From: a virus | Length of the DNA stretch: 34,271 nt | Virus record (IMG/VR): IMGVR_UViG_3300050045_000012 | Location: 1 to 34,271 of that record | Reading direction: 5' to 3' (one strand) | Part shown: positions 1 through 7,385 of the stretch, piece after piece | Numbering within the stretch: the first letter of the stretch is position 1 | How the letters are laid out: every line of letters begins with the position of its first letter | Position numbers and translations under genes: made by a program | The notes under the pieces: generated by a model | What the model was told of the DNA's origin: nothing | Database searches by the model: none | What the model saw: the letters and a program-made list of their open reading frames with translations, nothing else

Positions 1-1225
1 CTTTTCCTTTCACGTCCGCCCCCACCTGCTCCAGCAGCTTGTCTAGCTCTGGGGTGTCTACCGTAACGTTTCTGCCCACTACCCGGTGGAAGGAATCTCT
101 TGCTTCGCCTTCCACTTTCTGTTTAGGCATAGACTCATCGCGCATGATAGTAGCTTTGTCTTTAGCGGTAAATGGCCCCAGGTCGTGAGTCCCCGGCGCT
201 GACGCTGTTGAGTCCAGATCCGCAGCTCCCATAAGCTTCATGTCGCGGCGGTCTTCGCCAGTGTAGGGCTCGGAGTTTACGCGACGGTCAGCTCCTATTG
301 TTTCTCTAGATCGTGGCCCTTCGGTTGCTATCTCGGCCTCTTTCGGAACAACGATAGTTCCCGGCTTCACTATGCCTCGTTCTTTTGCTACATCAAAGGA
401 CAGTGGGCTGGCCGTACCTGTCTTGACTTGCCCCATGAGGTCTTTCTTAGGAAGCGAGAACGCTGTCTCTCTGGTTGGGGCTGTACCTAATGGCTCTGGG
501 ACCAACGGGGAACCACCAGGGGCTTTGCCTGCGGACATGATGCTTGGGGTTGTTTCTCCCGCCGCTCCAGCTCCCATAGCGCGAGGCCCCGAAGTAGGAA
601 TTACACTAGCTAGACCTTTCTTAGCCGCAGCTCGGGAGGCGGCCATCGATTCAGCTTCGGCAGAAGTCGCGTCCCAGATGTCTCCAATTTTGGAGAATGC
701 TTTAAACGGCTTCATTAGATCTACATCCGCTGCGGCCTTGCCAGCGGTCTTGAGGACTCTTCCCCAAGGAATGTCTTGCGCCGCCTTGATGACGCGCTGC
801 CCCATTGGCGTTTCCGCCGCCGCCCCGATAACCGCTCCTCCTAGTTCCCCTTCGGTATACGACTTGCCAGCGTCCATTGCAGTCTGATCGACTTCTTTAC
901 GAGTCTTTTCGTCTGCGGCGGAAAGTGTTCCGTGGAACGGATTCATTGCTCGGCCCACCGAAGCCATTTCTCTTCCAGTCTCTCCGGCAGCTCCCTGGAT
1001 CATCTGTCCTTTAGTTTGGACTGCCATACCTCCAGCGCTCGGAGCGCCAGCCGCTGGCGGTCGAGCACTGGCCCCTTGGGTGACGTGGCTCAGATAAGCC
1101 TTCTGTTGCTCAGGCTTCAGGCCAGCGTAGTCTTGATCAGTCGCAGTCAGATAGTCGTGCTGCTGACCTGGAGTCAGTTGGAAGAACTGTGGGTCGCCTG
1201 CACCAGTTTGCGGGGTGTTTGCCAT
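1..1225 (-). CDS. Virion-associated protein, C-terminus cut by window edge
   Basis: The frame is open from the ATG at 1225 to the left edge, giving 408 codons without a stop, so the C-terminus is missing. I do not recognise the family. The N-terminal third is rich in Gln, Ala and Gly. The middle (roughly residues 125-230) is Ala/Lys-rich and looks helical and amphipathic. The later part is charged, with an ERR/DRR-type stretch (ADRRVNSEPYTGEDRRD). The start lies two bases past the stop of the upstream gene, so it is probably co-translated with it. It is the last of three similar low-complexity genes downstream of the portal-to-nozzle cluster. That position is where podoviruses keep internal or ejected virion proteins. 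The role is inferred from position and composition only. Confidence 0.7.
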   Translation of the reverse strand, partial: MANTPQTGAGDPQFFQLTPGQQHDYLTATDQDYAGLKPEQQKAYLSHVTQGASARPPAAGAPSAGGMAVQTKGQMIQGAAGETGREMASVGRAMNPFHGTLSAADEKTRKEVDQTAMDAGKSYTEGELGGAVIGAAAETPMGQRVIKAAQDIPWGRVLKTAGKAAADVDLMKPFKAFSKIGDIWDATSAEAESMAASRAAAKKGLASVIPTSGPRAMGAGAAGETTPSIMSAGKAPGGSPLVPEPLGTAPTRETAFSLPKKDLMGQVKTGTASPLSFDVAKERGIVKPGTIVVPKEAEIATEGPRSRETIGADRRVNSEPYTGEDRRDMKLMGAADLDSTASAPGTHDLGPFTAKDKATIMRDESMPKQKVEGEARDSFHRVVGRNVTVDTPELDKLLEQVGADVKGK

Positions 1226-1226
1226 T

Positions 1227-2354
1227 CTACTTCTTCTGACTGGCTAACCAGTCGGCCACAGATATGCCCCCATGCGTGGGATGTCCACCACTTACACGGG
1301 GACCGGGCTTCGGTGTGCCTTCTTTCGAGGCTTTGCCTAGATCACGCATGGTCTGGATGATCTGGGTTCGTTGGTCCGGAGCAAAATAAGTACCGTGCGC
1401 TACGTGATATGCTTTCCCTTCGGCGCTGTCCACCCACGAACGGGCCTTCATCAGCATGTCGATCTGAGGCTGGGACATGCGGAAGCCAGAACTAGGGCGA
1501 GCTAGATCGAAATACTGCTCCATCAGGGCCTCATCTCCGGGTCCGGTGGGGGTTTCTTTAGAGTAGTTCTCCGCGTAGGTGATAGCTTTGTCTCCCTTAC
1601 CCGCACCCCTGGCATACGCACCTGAACGGTTGGCTGGCGAGTCTTGTACCTGCGCGGTCTTGTTGTTGAAAATCACGGGGTTGCCGTTGGCATCTTCCGC
1701 AATGCTCCAAGTGCCGGAAGAAGACGGTTTCAGCTTCAGCTCTGCCATCCTGTCAGCGGACTTCTGTGCTTCCAGACTTAGGGCCTGTTGGCCTTTAGTT
1801 GCCAGTTGCGAGTCCTGTGCCCCGATTGTCTTGTCCTGCCGCGTGGCTTCCTGTGCGCCCTTCTTGTCTTGCAGCTTTTCTCCCTGATCGCCTTTGGTGG
1901 CCAGTAGCTGTGCCTGCATCGCCAGGGTCTGGTCGTGGAGTTCTTTCTGCTGCTGCAGGCTCTGTTCGTGCTCCTGCTGCTTCTGCGCCAGGGCCTGTTC
2001 GTGCTCCTGCTGCGCGGCCATTAGCTTTTGCTGAGACTCCATCTGCTGGCCTTGAATCTCCTGCATTCTTTGCCCAGCGCCGGTATCCGCTAGTCCGGCC
2101 ATGATGCCCGCCCCCAGTCTAGCTGTTACTCTAGCTATCGGGTTGTTGATGCCACTGATGGCCGTACCGTGGGCGATGTTCACCCAGGGGTTGGTGTTCT
2201 GAGGCTTCATCACCGGCTGCGCCTGATGTGTGTCGAAAGTTGGTGCCTGTGGCCGTTCCGGGGGAATTACAGCGGGGGGCATCGCTGGCTGATTGCCAGA
2301 CATACCGGGAGTCGCACCCATTACTTGCGGAGGAGCTATTGTATCTTCAGCCAT
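1227..2354 (-). CDS. Gln-rich coiled-coil virion protein
   Basis: This 375-residue protein has a Pro-rich start (residues 1-55), then a short Gly/Ala helical stretch (about 60-95). A long Gln/Glu/Lys-rich segment (about 95-205) follows, with repeated QQEHEQ-like blocks typical of a coiled coil. The C-terminal part contains a WSIAEDANGNPVIFNNKT segment of a kind seen in phage structural proteins. The start has AGGA seven bases upstream and lies just after the stop of the next gene upstream. Rod-like Gln-rich proteins beside tail genes are often internal virion or ejection proteins, but no specific family is recognised. The coding call is firm and the role is inferred. Confidence 0.75.
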   Translation of the reverse strand: MAEDTIAPPQVMGATPGMSGNQPAMPPAVIPPERPQAPTFDTHQAQPVMKPQNTNPWVNIAHGTAISGINNPIARVTARLGAGIMAGLADTGAGQRMQEIQGQQMESQQKLMAAQQEHEQALAQKQQEHEQSLQQQKELHDQTLAMQAQLLATKGDQGEKLQDKKGAQEATRQDKTIGAQDSQLATKGQQALSLEAQKSADRMAELKLKPSSSGTWSIAEDANGNPVIFNNKTAQVQDSPANRSGAYARGAGKGDKAITYAENYSKETPTGPGDEALMEQYFDLARPSSGFRMSQPQIDMLMKARSWVDSAEGKAYHVAHGTYFAPDQRTQIIQTMRDLGKASKEGTPKPGPRVSGGHPTHGGISVADWLASQKK

Positions 2355-2357
2355 TAG

Positions 2358-3014
2358 TTATCCTACCATCGCCATGCCAGCGCCTGAACCGCCACCACCA
2401 CCGCCGAAAAGCTTGCTCCATAAGCTACCGCCCCCTTGGCCACCACCACCCATAGCTTGTCCAAAGCCCTGCGAAAAACCTCCCGCAGCGGAGGGGATCG
2501 CCCCCGCGATGCCCGCTCCCAGCTCGTGCCCGAAGGTCGAGTTCTGTGCTTTGAGTAGATTCTCGTCGGCGGTATTGGCCTGCCCGTACATACCTAGCGC
2601 CCCGCTCATATCGTGTCCCATGATCCCGGAGAGTCCAGCAGCGCCTTGCTGTACTTGCTGCATACGCTCGTTGGCGTTAGCTATGCCTAGAGATCCTGCT
2701 AGATTGCTCATCTGCCCAACCCCGGCCTTGTTAGCCCCACCAATGAGCTGGGGTATAGCCGCCAGGTTACCGGTGCGGGCACCGATGTCCATCGCGGACT
2801 GCCGCGCCCCACCAAGTGCTCCAGCCGTGCCCTGACCCTCTTGGGTCATAATCTGAGACAGAGTGCTCGGCCCGAACCCCTGCGGGTTGTACATCTCGTT
2901 CTGAAAGAAAGGCGTTAGTGTGCTCTGGATGCCCTGCGACTGGCCGAATAGCGCATTGGCGTTGGCGTCTGTTTGGCCCCCAATCGCTGATGCTAGTCCC
3001 GCTGCGTTTGGCAT
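2358..3014 (-). CDS. Gly/Ala-rich small virion protein
   Basis: This is a 218-residue protein made mostly of Gly, Ala, Gln, Asn and Met. It ends in a glycine-rich stretch (GGGGQGGG, then LFGGGGGGSG). Several mid-sections (IAGAIPSAAGGF and similar) could form membrane-active helices. AGGAG lies about ten bases before the ATG, supporting the start. It opens the leftmost minus-strand group and has its own promoter-like sequence upstream (TTGACA at 3060-3055, with an imperfect -10 in the 3034-3045 palindrome). Composition and position suggest an internal or pilot-like virion protein. No homologue is recognised with confidence. Confidence 0.7.
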   Translation of the reverse strand: MPNAAGLASAIGGQTDANANALFGQSQGIQSTLTPFFQNEMYNPQGFGPSTLSQIMTQEGQGTAGALGGARQSAMDIGARTGNLAAIPQLIGGANKAGVGQMSNLAGSLGIANANERMQQVQQGAAGLSGIMGHDMSGALGMYGQANTADENLLKAQNSTFGHELGAGIAGAIPSAAGGFSQGFGQAMGGGGQGGGSLWSKLFGGGGGGSGAGMAMVG

Positions 3015-3033
3015 TTGCTATCTCCTAGATAGT

Positions 3034-3045
3034 AAAGTATACTTT
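3034..3045. promoter_or_regulatory. Palindromic bidirectional -10 element between divergent genes
   Basis: A perfect 12-base palindrome (AAAGTATACTTT) sits in the 35-base gap between a minus-strand gene starting at 3014 and a plus-strand gene starting at 3050. On the plus strand, TTGCTA (3015-3020), 17 bases and TATACT (3038-3043) form a good sigma70-type promoter. The ATG follows the -10 by exactly six bases. On the minus strand TTGACA (3060-3055) is a perfect -35, but the best -10 choices lie at imperfect spacing (TACTTT at 15, CTTTAC at 17). The palindrome could also bind a dimeric regulator. Confidence 0.5.
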
Positions 3046-3049
3046 TAGG

Positions 3050-4006
3050 ATGATTGTCAAATCTGTATTGGCAGGGGGAGGCATGCTCAAGCCTCTCCTG
3101 ATTCCCGCCCCCGAATGTCGGGGGTTTGGGTTGTGCAACCCCTCTGTTTTGGTGGATCAGGGTAAGATCTTGGTCAACCTGCGAAACGTCAATTACATTC
3201 TCTATCACTGTGAGAAAGAACAACTCAACAGTTGCTGGGGACCGCTCGCGTACTTGAACCCTGAACACGACCAGCATCTGCGAACACACAACTTCCTGTG
3301 CGAGCTGACACCTAGTCTAGATATTGCCAGTTATAAAAAAATTGACATGGCCCTAGACAAAGACCCCCTGTGGGAGTTCGTGGGACTGGAAGACGCTCGC
3401 CTGGTGAGGTGGGGTGGCCTATATGCGATAGGCGTGCGCCGGGATACGACAACGAACGGGGCGGGACGGATGGAGTTGTCTGAACTAGTCGAGGGGAGAG
3501 AAGTAAGCAGATACCGTATCGAACCTCCCTCACCTTCCTATTGCGAAAAGAATTGGATGCCAGTGCTCGACCGGCCTTTTCATTTTGTGAAGTGGGTGAA
3601 CCCCACGGAGGTTGTAGTAGTTGATATAAAAACACTGCGGGCTACTCAGTTAAGGCCAGTGGACGAAGACAGCACAATCAAGGGACTGCCAGATTTGCGT
3701 GGCGGGTCGCAGCTCATCCCGTGGCGGGAGTACTATATTTGCATCGTGCATGATGTGAATCTGTTTAACAATCCACTAGGCCAAAAGAACGGCGTGTACC
3801 GGCACAGGTTCGTGGTGTTCGACAGGGATCTTAAGTTAGTTAAGATTGGAGAACAGTTCTCGTTCATGGGAGCCCGCATAGAGTTCTGCTGTGGACTAGC
3901 GGAATGGAGAAAAGACCTTCTCGTCACATTTGCGTTTCAGGACAATTGTGGGTTTATACTGAGTATTCCGGAGGCAATGATTGAGCAAATTGTTGGAGTT
4001 CGTTAA
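3050..4006 (+). CDS. GH130-like five-bladed beta-propeller protein (sugar-active)
   Basis: This 318-residue protein carries motifs of the GH130/GH43-like propeller superfamily in order: NPSV (30-33), RNVNY (45-49), EDAR (114-117), EKNWMP (166-171), GGSQ (218-221) and an EFCCGLA block near 275. GH130 enzymes are phosphorylases or hydrolases on mannosides, and similar proteins occur in viral and bacterial glycan loci. The substrate here cannot be told. The ATG at 3050 follows TATACT by six bases with no spaced Shine-Dalgarno, suggesting a leaderless start. An internal ATG at 3083 has GGGGGAGG only one base away, too close to be convincing. It overlaps the next gene by 26 bases. It runs opposite to the flanking structural genes, like a moron. 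Confidence 0.75.
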   Translation: MIVKSVLAGGGMLKPLLIPAPECRGFGLCNPSVLVDQGKILVNLRNVNYILYHCEKEQLNSCWGPLAYLNPEHDQHLRTHNFLCELTPSLDIASYKKIDMALDKDPLWEFVGLEDARLVRWGGLYAIGVRRDTTTNGAGRMELSELVEGREVSRYRIEPPSPSYCEKNWMPVLDRPFHFVKWVNPTEVVVVDIKTLRATQLRPVDEDSTIKGLPDLRGGSQLIPWREYYICIVHDVNLFNNPLGQKNGVYRHRFVVFDRDLKLVKIGEQFSFMGARIEFCCGLAEWRKDLLVTFAFQDNCGFILSIPEAMIEQIVGVR

Positions 4007-4520
4007 CGACAACGAGAATCCGCAGCGTAGTTTTGAGCTGGGCCTGTGGTACGAGAGCCTGGGACATGTGGCTGCAGCGGCGGGGCTGTATCTTCGGGCA
4101 GCGGAGAACTCTACTGGAGTGTTGTCCTACGAGGCATTGCTTCGGATGGCAAATTGTTTCGTAATACAGGGAGATTTGCTGCACGTCATAAAAGGCGTAC
4201 TGCTCCGGGCCATCTCTCTGTGCCCGTCTAGGCCAGAGGCGTATTTTTTATTGAGCAGAGTGTACGAGAGAAACAAAGAATGGCACGAGGCCTACACCTT
4301 CGCTGTTATGGGCCAGAGGTTCGACGTCGGCCTTCCCCTACAGACTTATGTAGACTACCCGGGGGAGTATGCACTGGTGTTTCAGCAGGCGGTGGCCGCT
4401 TGGTGGATTGGTCTGTTCGAGGAGTCTATCTCTTTGCTTAAAAAACTAGATAACTGCAAGAAGATATCCCCAGTGTACGCTATAGCGGTTAGCAGTAATT
4501 TGTATAGGCTTACCCACTGA
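3981..4520 (+). CDS. TPR-like helical repeat protein
   Basis: The product is 179 residues made of paired helices with TPR-type spacing (LGLWYESLGHVAAAAGLYLRAA, then a YEALLRMANCFVIQGDL block and a PEAYFLLSRVYERNKEWHEA block). The start is TTG at 3981 with GGAGG six bases upstream. The nearby ATG at 3977 belongs to the frame of the upstream gene. It overlaps the end of the GH130-like gene by 26 bases, so the two are likely translated together. TPR proteins often accompany glycosyltransferases or sugar-active enzymes as scaffolds, so a partner role is inferred. The 3' end overlaps the oppositely oriented fibre gene by 11 bases. Confidence 0.7.
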   Translation: MSKLLEFVNDNENPQRSFELGLWYESLGHVAAAAGLYLRAAENSTGVLSYEALLRMANCFVIQGDLLHVIKGVLLRAISLCPSRPEAYFLLSRVYERNKEWHEAYTFAVMGQRFDVGLPLQTYVDYPGEYALVFQQAVAAWWIGLFEESISLLKKLDNCKKISPVYAIAVSSNLYRLTH

Positions 4521-5679
4521 TCCACACCCCGGGACAAGTAGAGTTGGTATTCATCACACTTATCGCTGGCAGTGTGGCGGGAAGAACTCCCGCTGTGCCT
4601 GCTGAGGTTTTAAGCCCCACTTGTAATAGGGACTGGCCCGGGGGGCTATTCATTATGGCGGCGGCGGCATTGGCGGTGGTGAGGGAGGGGGCCAGTCCAC
4701 CCATAGCCATAGCGTTGGCAGTAGAAGCGCAAATGGCTAAGTAATACCACCCAGGGAGCAGGGTTATGCTAGCCGCAGATGCGTAAGCCGAGCCGTTCCA
4801 TGTGTACAATCCGACTGTTTGAGTTGTGGCGCTGTTTCCATTAATTCCCCCATGGGTGCCGAGGACAATAGTGCTCCCGGCTGTCATAGGATATAGGCCA
4901 AAATCGATGACCATCGCTGAGCCTAGGGCCGTCGTAACTGTACATGTCAAGTTCTTGACGGTAATTGGCTCGGCGAGATAGAACCCCCAGAAGCAGGCCC
5001 CATTAGCCGCAAAGTTTCCCGGGACTGCTCCCGTTAAGCCCGTAGGCAGGACTCCAACAATCCCGCAACCTGCCCAGAAGCCTTGCCCCGGGTTGGGGGC
5101 AAGGCCGGGAAGAAACGTCAACCCCTGAATCCCCTGAATCCCCTGAATCCCCTGAATCCCCTGAATCCCCTGAATCCCCCGAGTCCCTACCCTGCCCTGA
5201 ATCCCCCGAGTCCCCTGAGCCCCTTGTGTGCCCTGAGTACCTGTTGCTCCCTGAATTCCCTGAGCCCCTTGAACGCTGGAGGCGGTGCCTTGTGTGCCTT
5301 GAGTTCCCTGAGCCCCTTGTGTGCCAGCGATACCCTGAGCCCCTTGTGTGCCCTGAGCCCCAGCGATACCTTGAGTACCTGTTGCTCCCTGAGCCCCAGC
5401 AGCTCCCTGAGCCCCAGCAGCTCCTTGAGACCCTTGTGTGCCAGTGATGCCCTGAGTACCTGTTGCTCCCTGAGCCCCTTGTGTGCCCTGAGTACCTGTT
5501 GCTCCCTGAATTCCCTGAGTACCTGTTGCTCCCTGAGGTCCGGAAGCACTCTGGAGAATGATGGTGTTGAACGGATTGGCCGATGTCCCGAGAGTTTGCA
5601 GCCCATCGGTGATCTTAACTGGCCAGCCGTTGGGTTCAGTGTTGGGGGTGCCTTGGTTGATTGTTTCGAGAAACGCCAT
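4510..5679 (-). CDS. Collagen-like tail fibre protein A
   Basis: This is a 389-residue fibre. A short head (residues 1-46, MAFLETINQG...) is followed by a collagen-like Gly-X-Y region (about 47-186) rich in GTQ, GAQ, GAT and GIQ triplets, with a brief break near TASSV (132-136). A C-terminal beta-rich domain (190-389) begins at [12 protein letters not shown]. Collagen-like stretches trimerise in many phage fibres, and the C-terminal domain would be the tip or receptor-binding part. It is a close paralogue of the next gene upstream (5682-6839): head and C-terminal domains match strongly while the repeats differ. Near 5120-5177 a nine-base unit (CCCTGAATC, plus-strand reading) repeats, so slippage could change length without breaking the frame. 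Confidence 0.85.
   Translation of the reverse strand: MAFLETINQGTPNTEPNGWPVKITDGLQTLGTSANPFNTIILQSASGPQGATGTQGIQGATGTQGTQGAQGATGTQGITGTQGSQGAAGAQGAAGAQGATGTQGIAGAQGTQGAQGIAGTQGAQGTQGTQGTASSVQGAQGIQGATGTQGTQGAQGTRGIQGRVGTRGIQGIQGIQGIQGIQGIQGLTFLPGLAPNPGQGFWAGCGIVGVLPTGLTGAVPGNFAANGACFWGFYLAEPITVKNLTCTVTTALGSAMVIDFGLYPMTAGSTIVLGTHGGINGNSATTQTVGLYTWNGSAYASAASITLLPGWYYLAICASTANAMAMGGLAPSLTTANAAAAIMNSPPGQSLLQVGLKTSAGTAGVLPATLPAISVMNTNSTCPGVWISG
5120..5177. repeat. Nine-base tandem repeats coding GIQ triplets
   Basis: About six near-perfect copies of a nine-base unit (CCCTGAATC on the plus strand) encode consecutive Gly-Ile-Gln triplets at the end of the collagen-like region of fibre A. A change in copy number would keep the reading frame. 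Wider nine-base periodicity covers the whole collagen-like part of both fibre genes (about 5120-5545 and 6290-6720). Confidence 0.8.
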
Positions 5680-5681
5680 AT

Positions 5682-6839
5682 TTATCCACTAATCCAAACT
5701 GCCGGGCAACTACCGTCGGTAGTCATCGCGGATAGAGTCGGCAGTGTAGCAGGAAGAACCCCGGCGGTGCAGGCGGAGGCGGCTAAACCCACCTGTATGG
5801 GGTTCTGGCTTCCTGTACTATTCATCACAGCATTGGCAAGGTTAGCCGCAGCCAATGCCCCTATGGCAGCGAGAGTGACGGTCGCGTTAGTAGCAGAAGC
5901 CCCAAGGGCTAAGTAATACCATCCCGCCGTCAAAGTTATGCTAGCCGCAGATACGTAAGCCGAGCCGCTCCATGTGTACAATCCGACTGTTTGAGTTGTG
6001 GCGCTGTTTCCATTAATTCCCCCATTGGTGCCGAGGACAATAGTGCTCCCGGCTGTCATAGGATATAGGCCAAAATCGACGACCATCGCTGAGCCTTTGG
6101 CCACCGTAACTGTACATGTCAAGTTCTTGACGGTAATTGGCTCGGCGAGATAGAACCCCCAGAAGCATGCCCCATTAGCCGCAAAGTTTCCAGGAATAGC
6201 GGCGGCCACACCACCAGGTACGATCCCAAAAACTCCACAACCTGCCCAGAATCCTTGCCCCGGGTTGGGAGTAAGGGTAGGTAGAACTGCCAACCCCTGA
6301 GTCCCCTGAACGCCCTGAGTCCCCTGAACGCCCTGAGTCCCTGTGGTCCCCTGAGTCCCCTGAACGCCCTGAGTCCCCTGAACGCCCTGAGTCCCCTGAG
6401 TCCCTGTGGTCCCCTGAGTCCCTGTGGTCCCCTGAGTCCCTGTGGTCCCCTGACTTCCTGTGGTCCCTTGAATCCCTGTAGTCCCCTGAATACCTGTGGT
6501 CCCCTGAGGCCCTGTAGTGCCTTGACTAGTTGCCCCCTGACTTCCTGTGGGTCCTTGAATACCTGTGGTCCCCTGAGGCCCGGTTCCCGTCGATCCCTGA
6601 ATCCCTGTGGTCCCCTGAATACCTGTGGTCCCCTGAGGCCCTGTAGTGCCTTGACCCGTCGCCCCCGTTGTTCCCTGAGTCCCAGTGGCTCCCTGAGGCC
6701 CAGCTATACCTTGGGCACCTGTGGTGTAGAAAGGGTTTTGTAATGTCCCGAGCGTCTGCAGCCCGTCGGTGACTTTTATAGGCCAGCCGTTGGCTTCAGT
6801 GTTCGGATTGCCTTGGTTCATTGTTTCAAGAAACGACAC
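5682..6839 (-). CDS. Collagen-like tail fibre protein B
   Basis: This 385-residue paralogue of fibre A has a head (1-40, [10 protein letters not shown]...), a Gly-X-Y region (about 41-182) and a C-terminal beta-rich domain from [12 protein letters not shown]. The repeats are richer in threonine (GTT, GTQ, GVQ) than in fibre A and contain short breaks (TGQGTTG near 61, ATSQG near 103). The start is GTG at 6839, whose G is also the last base of the upstream TAG stop, so translation is coupled. The long identical blocks in the C-terminal half point to a recent tandem duplication. The last part of the C-terminal domain differs ([12 protein letters not shown] versus ANAAAAIMNSPPG). Confidence 0.85.
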   Translation of the reverse strand: MSFLETMNQGNPNTEANGWPIKVTDGLQTLGTLQNPFYTTGAQGIAGPQGATGTQGTTGATGQGTTGPQGTTGIQGTTGIQGSTGTGPQGTTGIQGPTGSQGATSQGTTGPQGTTGIQGTTGIQGTTGSQGTTGTQGTTGTQGTTGTQGTQGVQGTQGVQGTQGTTGTQGVQGTQGVQGTQGLAVLPTLTPNPGQGFWAGCGVFGIVPGGVAAAIPGNFAANGACFWGFYLAEPITVKNLTCTVTVAKGSAMVVDFGLYPMTAGSTIVLGTNGGINGNSATTQTVGLYTWSGSAYVSAASITLTAGWYYLALGASATNATVTLAAIGALAAANLANAVMNSTGSQNPIQVGLAASACTAGVLPATLPTLSAMTTDGSCPAVWISG

Positions 6840-7366
6840 TATGACACCACCCAGTTAGAAGTTCCGTCATAAATAAAAGTAGCTGAAGTTCCATTCCACT
6901 CCATCTGCACGGATGCTGCCCCGTCAACGGTTCCCCCGTCGGCGTCTTCGATTGTCACCACAATACCGCTGGCGCTATAGTTCTTGACTGTGACTGTCCA
7001 CGCCATCTGCACGCCAGTCAGTTGTATCGTGCAGTTGGCCGTAGCTGTCACTTCGACGCAATAGTCTGACGGCCCTGACGTATAATTCCCGGTTACAGCC
7101 ACCACCTGCAGAACTACAGTAGGTGAGGGAGATGGGCCTGAGCCCCCGCCCGCAGAAGCCCCTGGGGCGGGATTTTGGGTGACTCCGCTAGTAGGCTTAG
7201 ATATCTGAACCGTTTGAATTGGCTCATTGGGAACGAGGGCAGCCACTGAAGTAGCCAGCTTATTCACCGTCGCCACCACGTCATCGAAGGCTTCTGCCAC
7301 GTCCCGACCTTTGGGAGCCGCAGCCGAGCGGATGCCGTTCAGAGTTCGTATATTTATCTTGGCCAT
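6839..7366 (-). CDS. Small fibre-associated virion protein
   Basis: The 175-residue product begins with a helical segment (residues 1-45, [19 protein letters not shown]). A Pro/Gly/Ser linker (about 60-80) leads to a beta-rich C-terminal domain ending in [12 protein letters not shown]. Endings of the DGTxW type are common at the tips of phage fibre or baseplate proteins. I chose the ATG at 7366, which has AGGA eight bases upstream and clears the stop of the nozzle gene by 19 bases. The frame stays open further upstream to 7465, but that would overlap the nozzle gene. It sits between nozzle and fibres, so a linker or attachment role is plausible. Confidence 0.7.
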   Translation of the reverse strand: MAKINIRTLNGIRSAAAPKGRDVAEAFDDVVATVNKLATSVAALVPNEPIQTVQISKPTSGVTQNPAPGASAGGGSGPSPSPTVVLQVVAVTGNYTSGPSDYCVEVTATANCTIQLTGVQMAWTVTVKNYSASGIVVTIEDADGGTVDGAASVQMEWNGTSATFIYDGTSNWVVS

Positions 7367-7385
7367 GTTGGTTATCCTGGCCCTG

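Noticed and set aside
372-887. Plus-strand open frame of 171 codons
   Set aside because: It is antisense to the edge-truncated minus-strand gene (1-1225), which has the better coding character and fits the operon.
5083-5916. Plus-strand open frame rich in Pro, Leu, Ser and Cys repeats
   Set aside because: It is the mirror image of the collagen-like repeats and crosses two fibre genes. Repetitive GXY coding leaves the antisense frames open.
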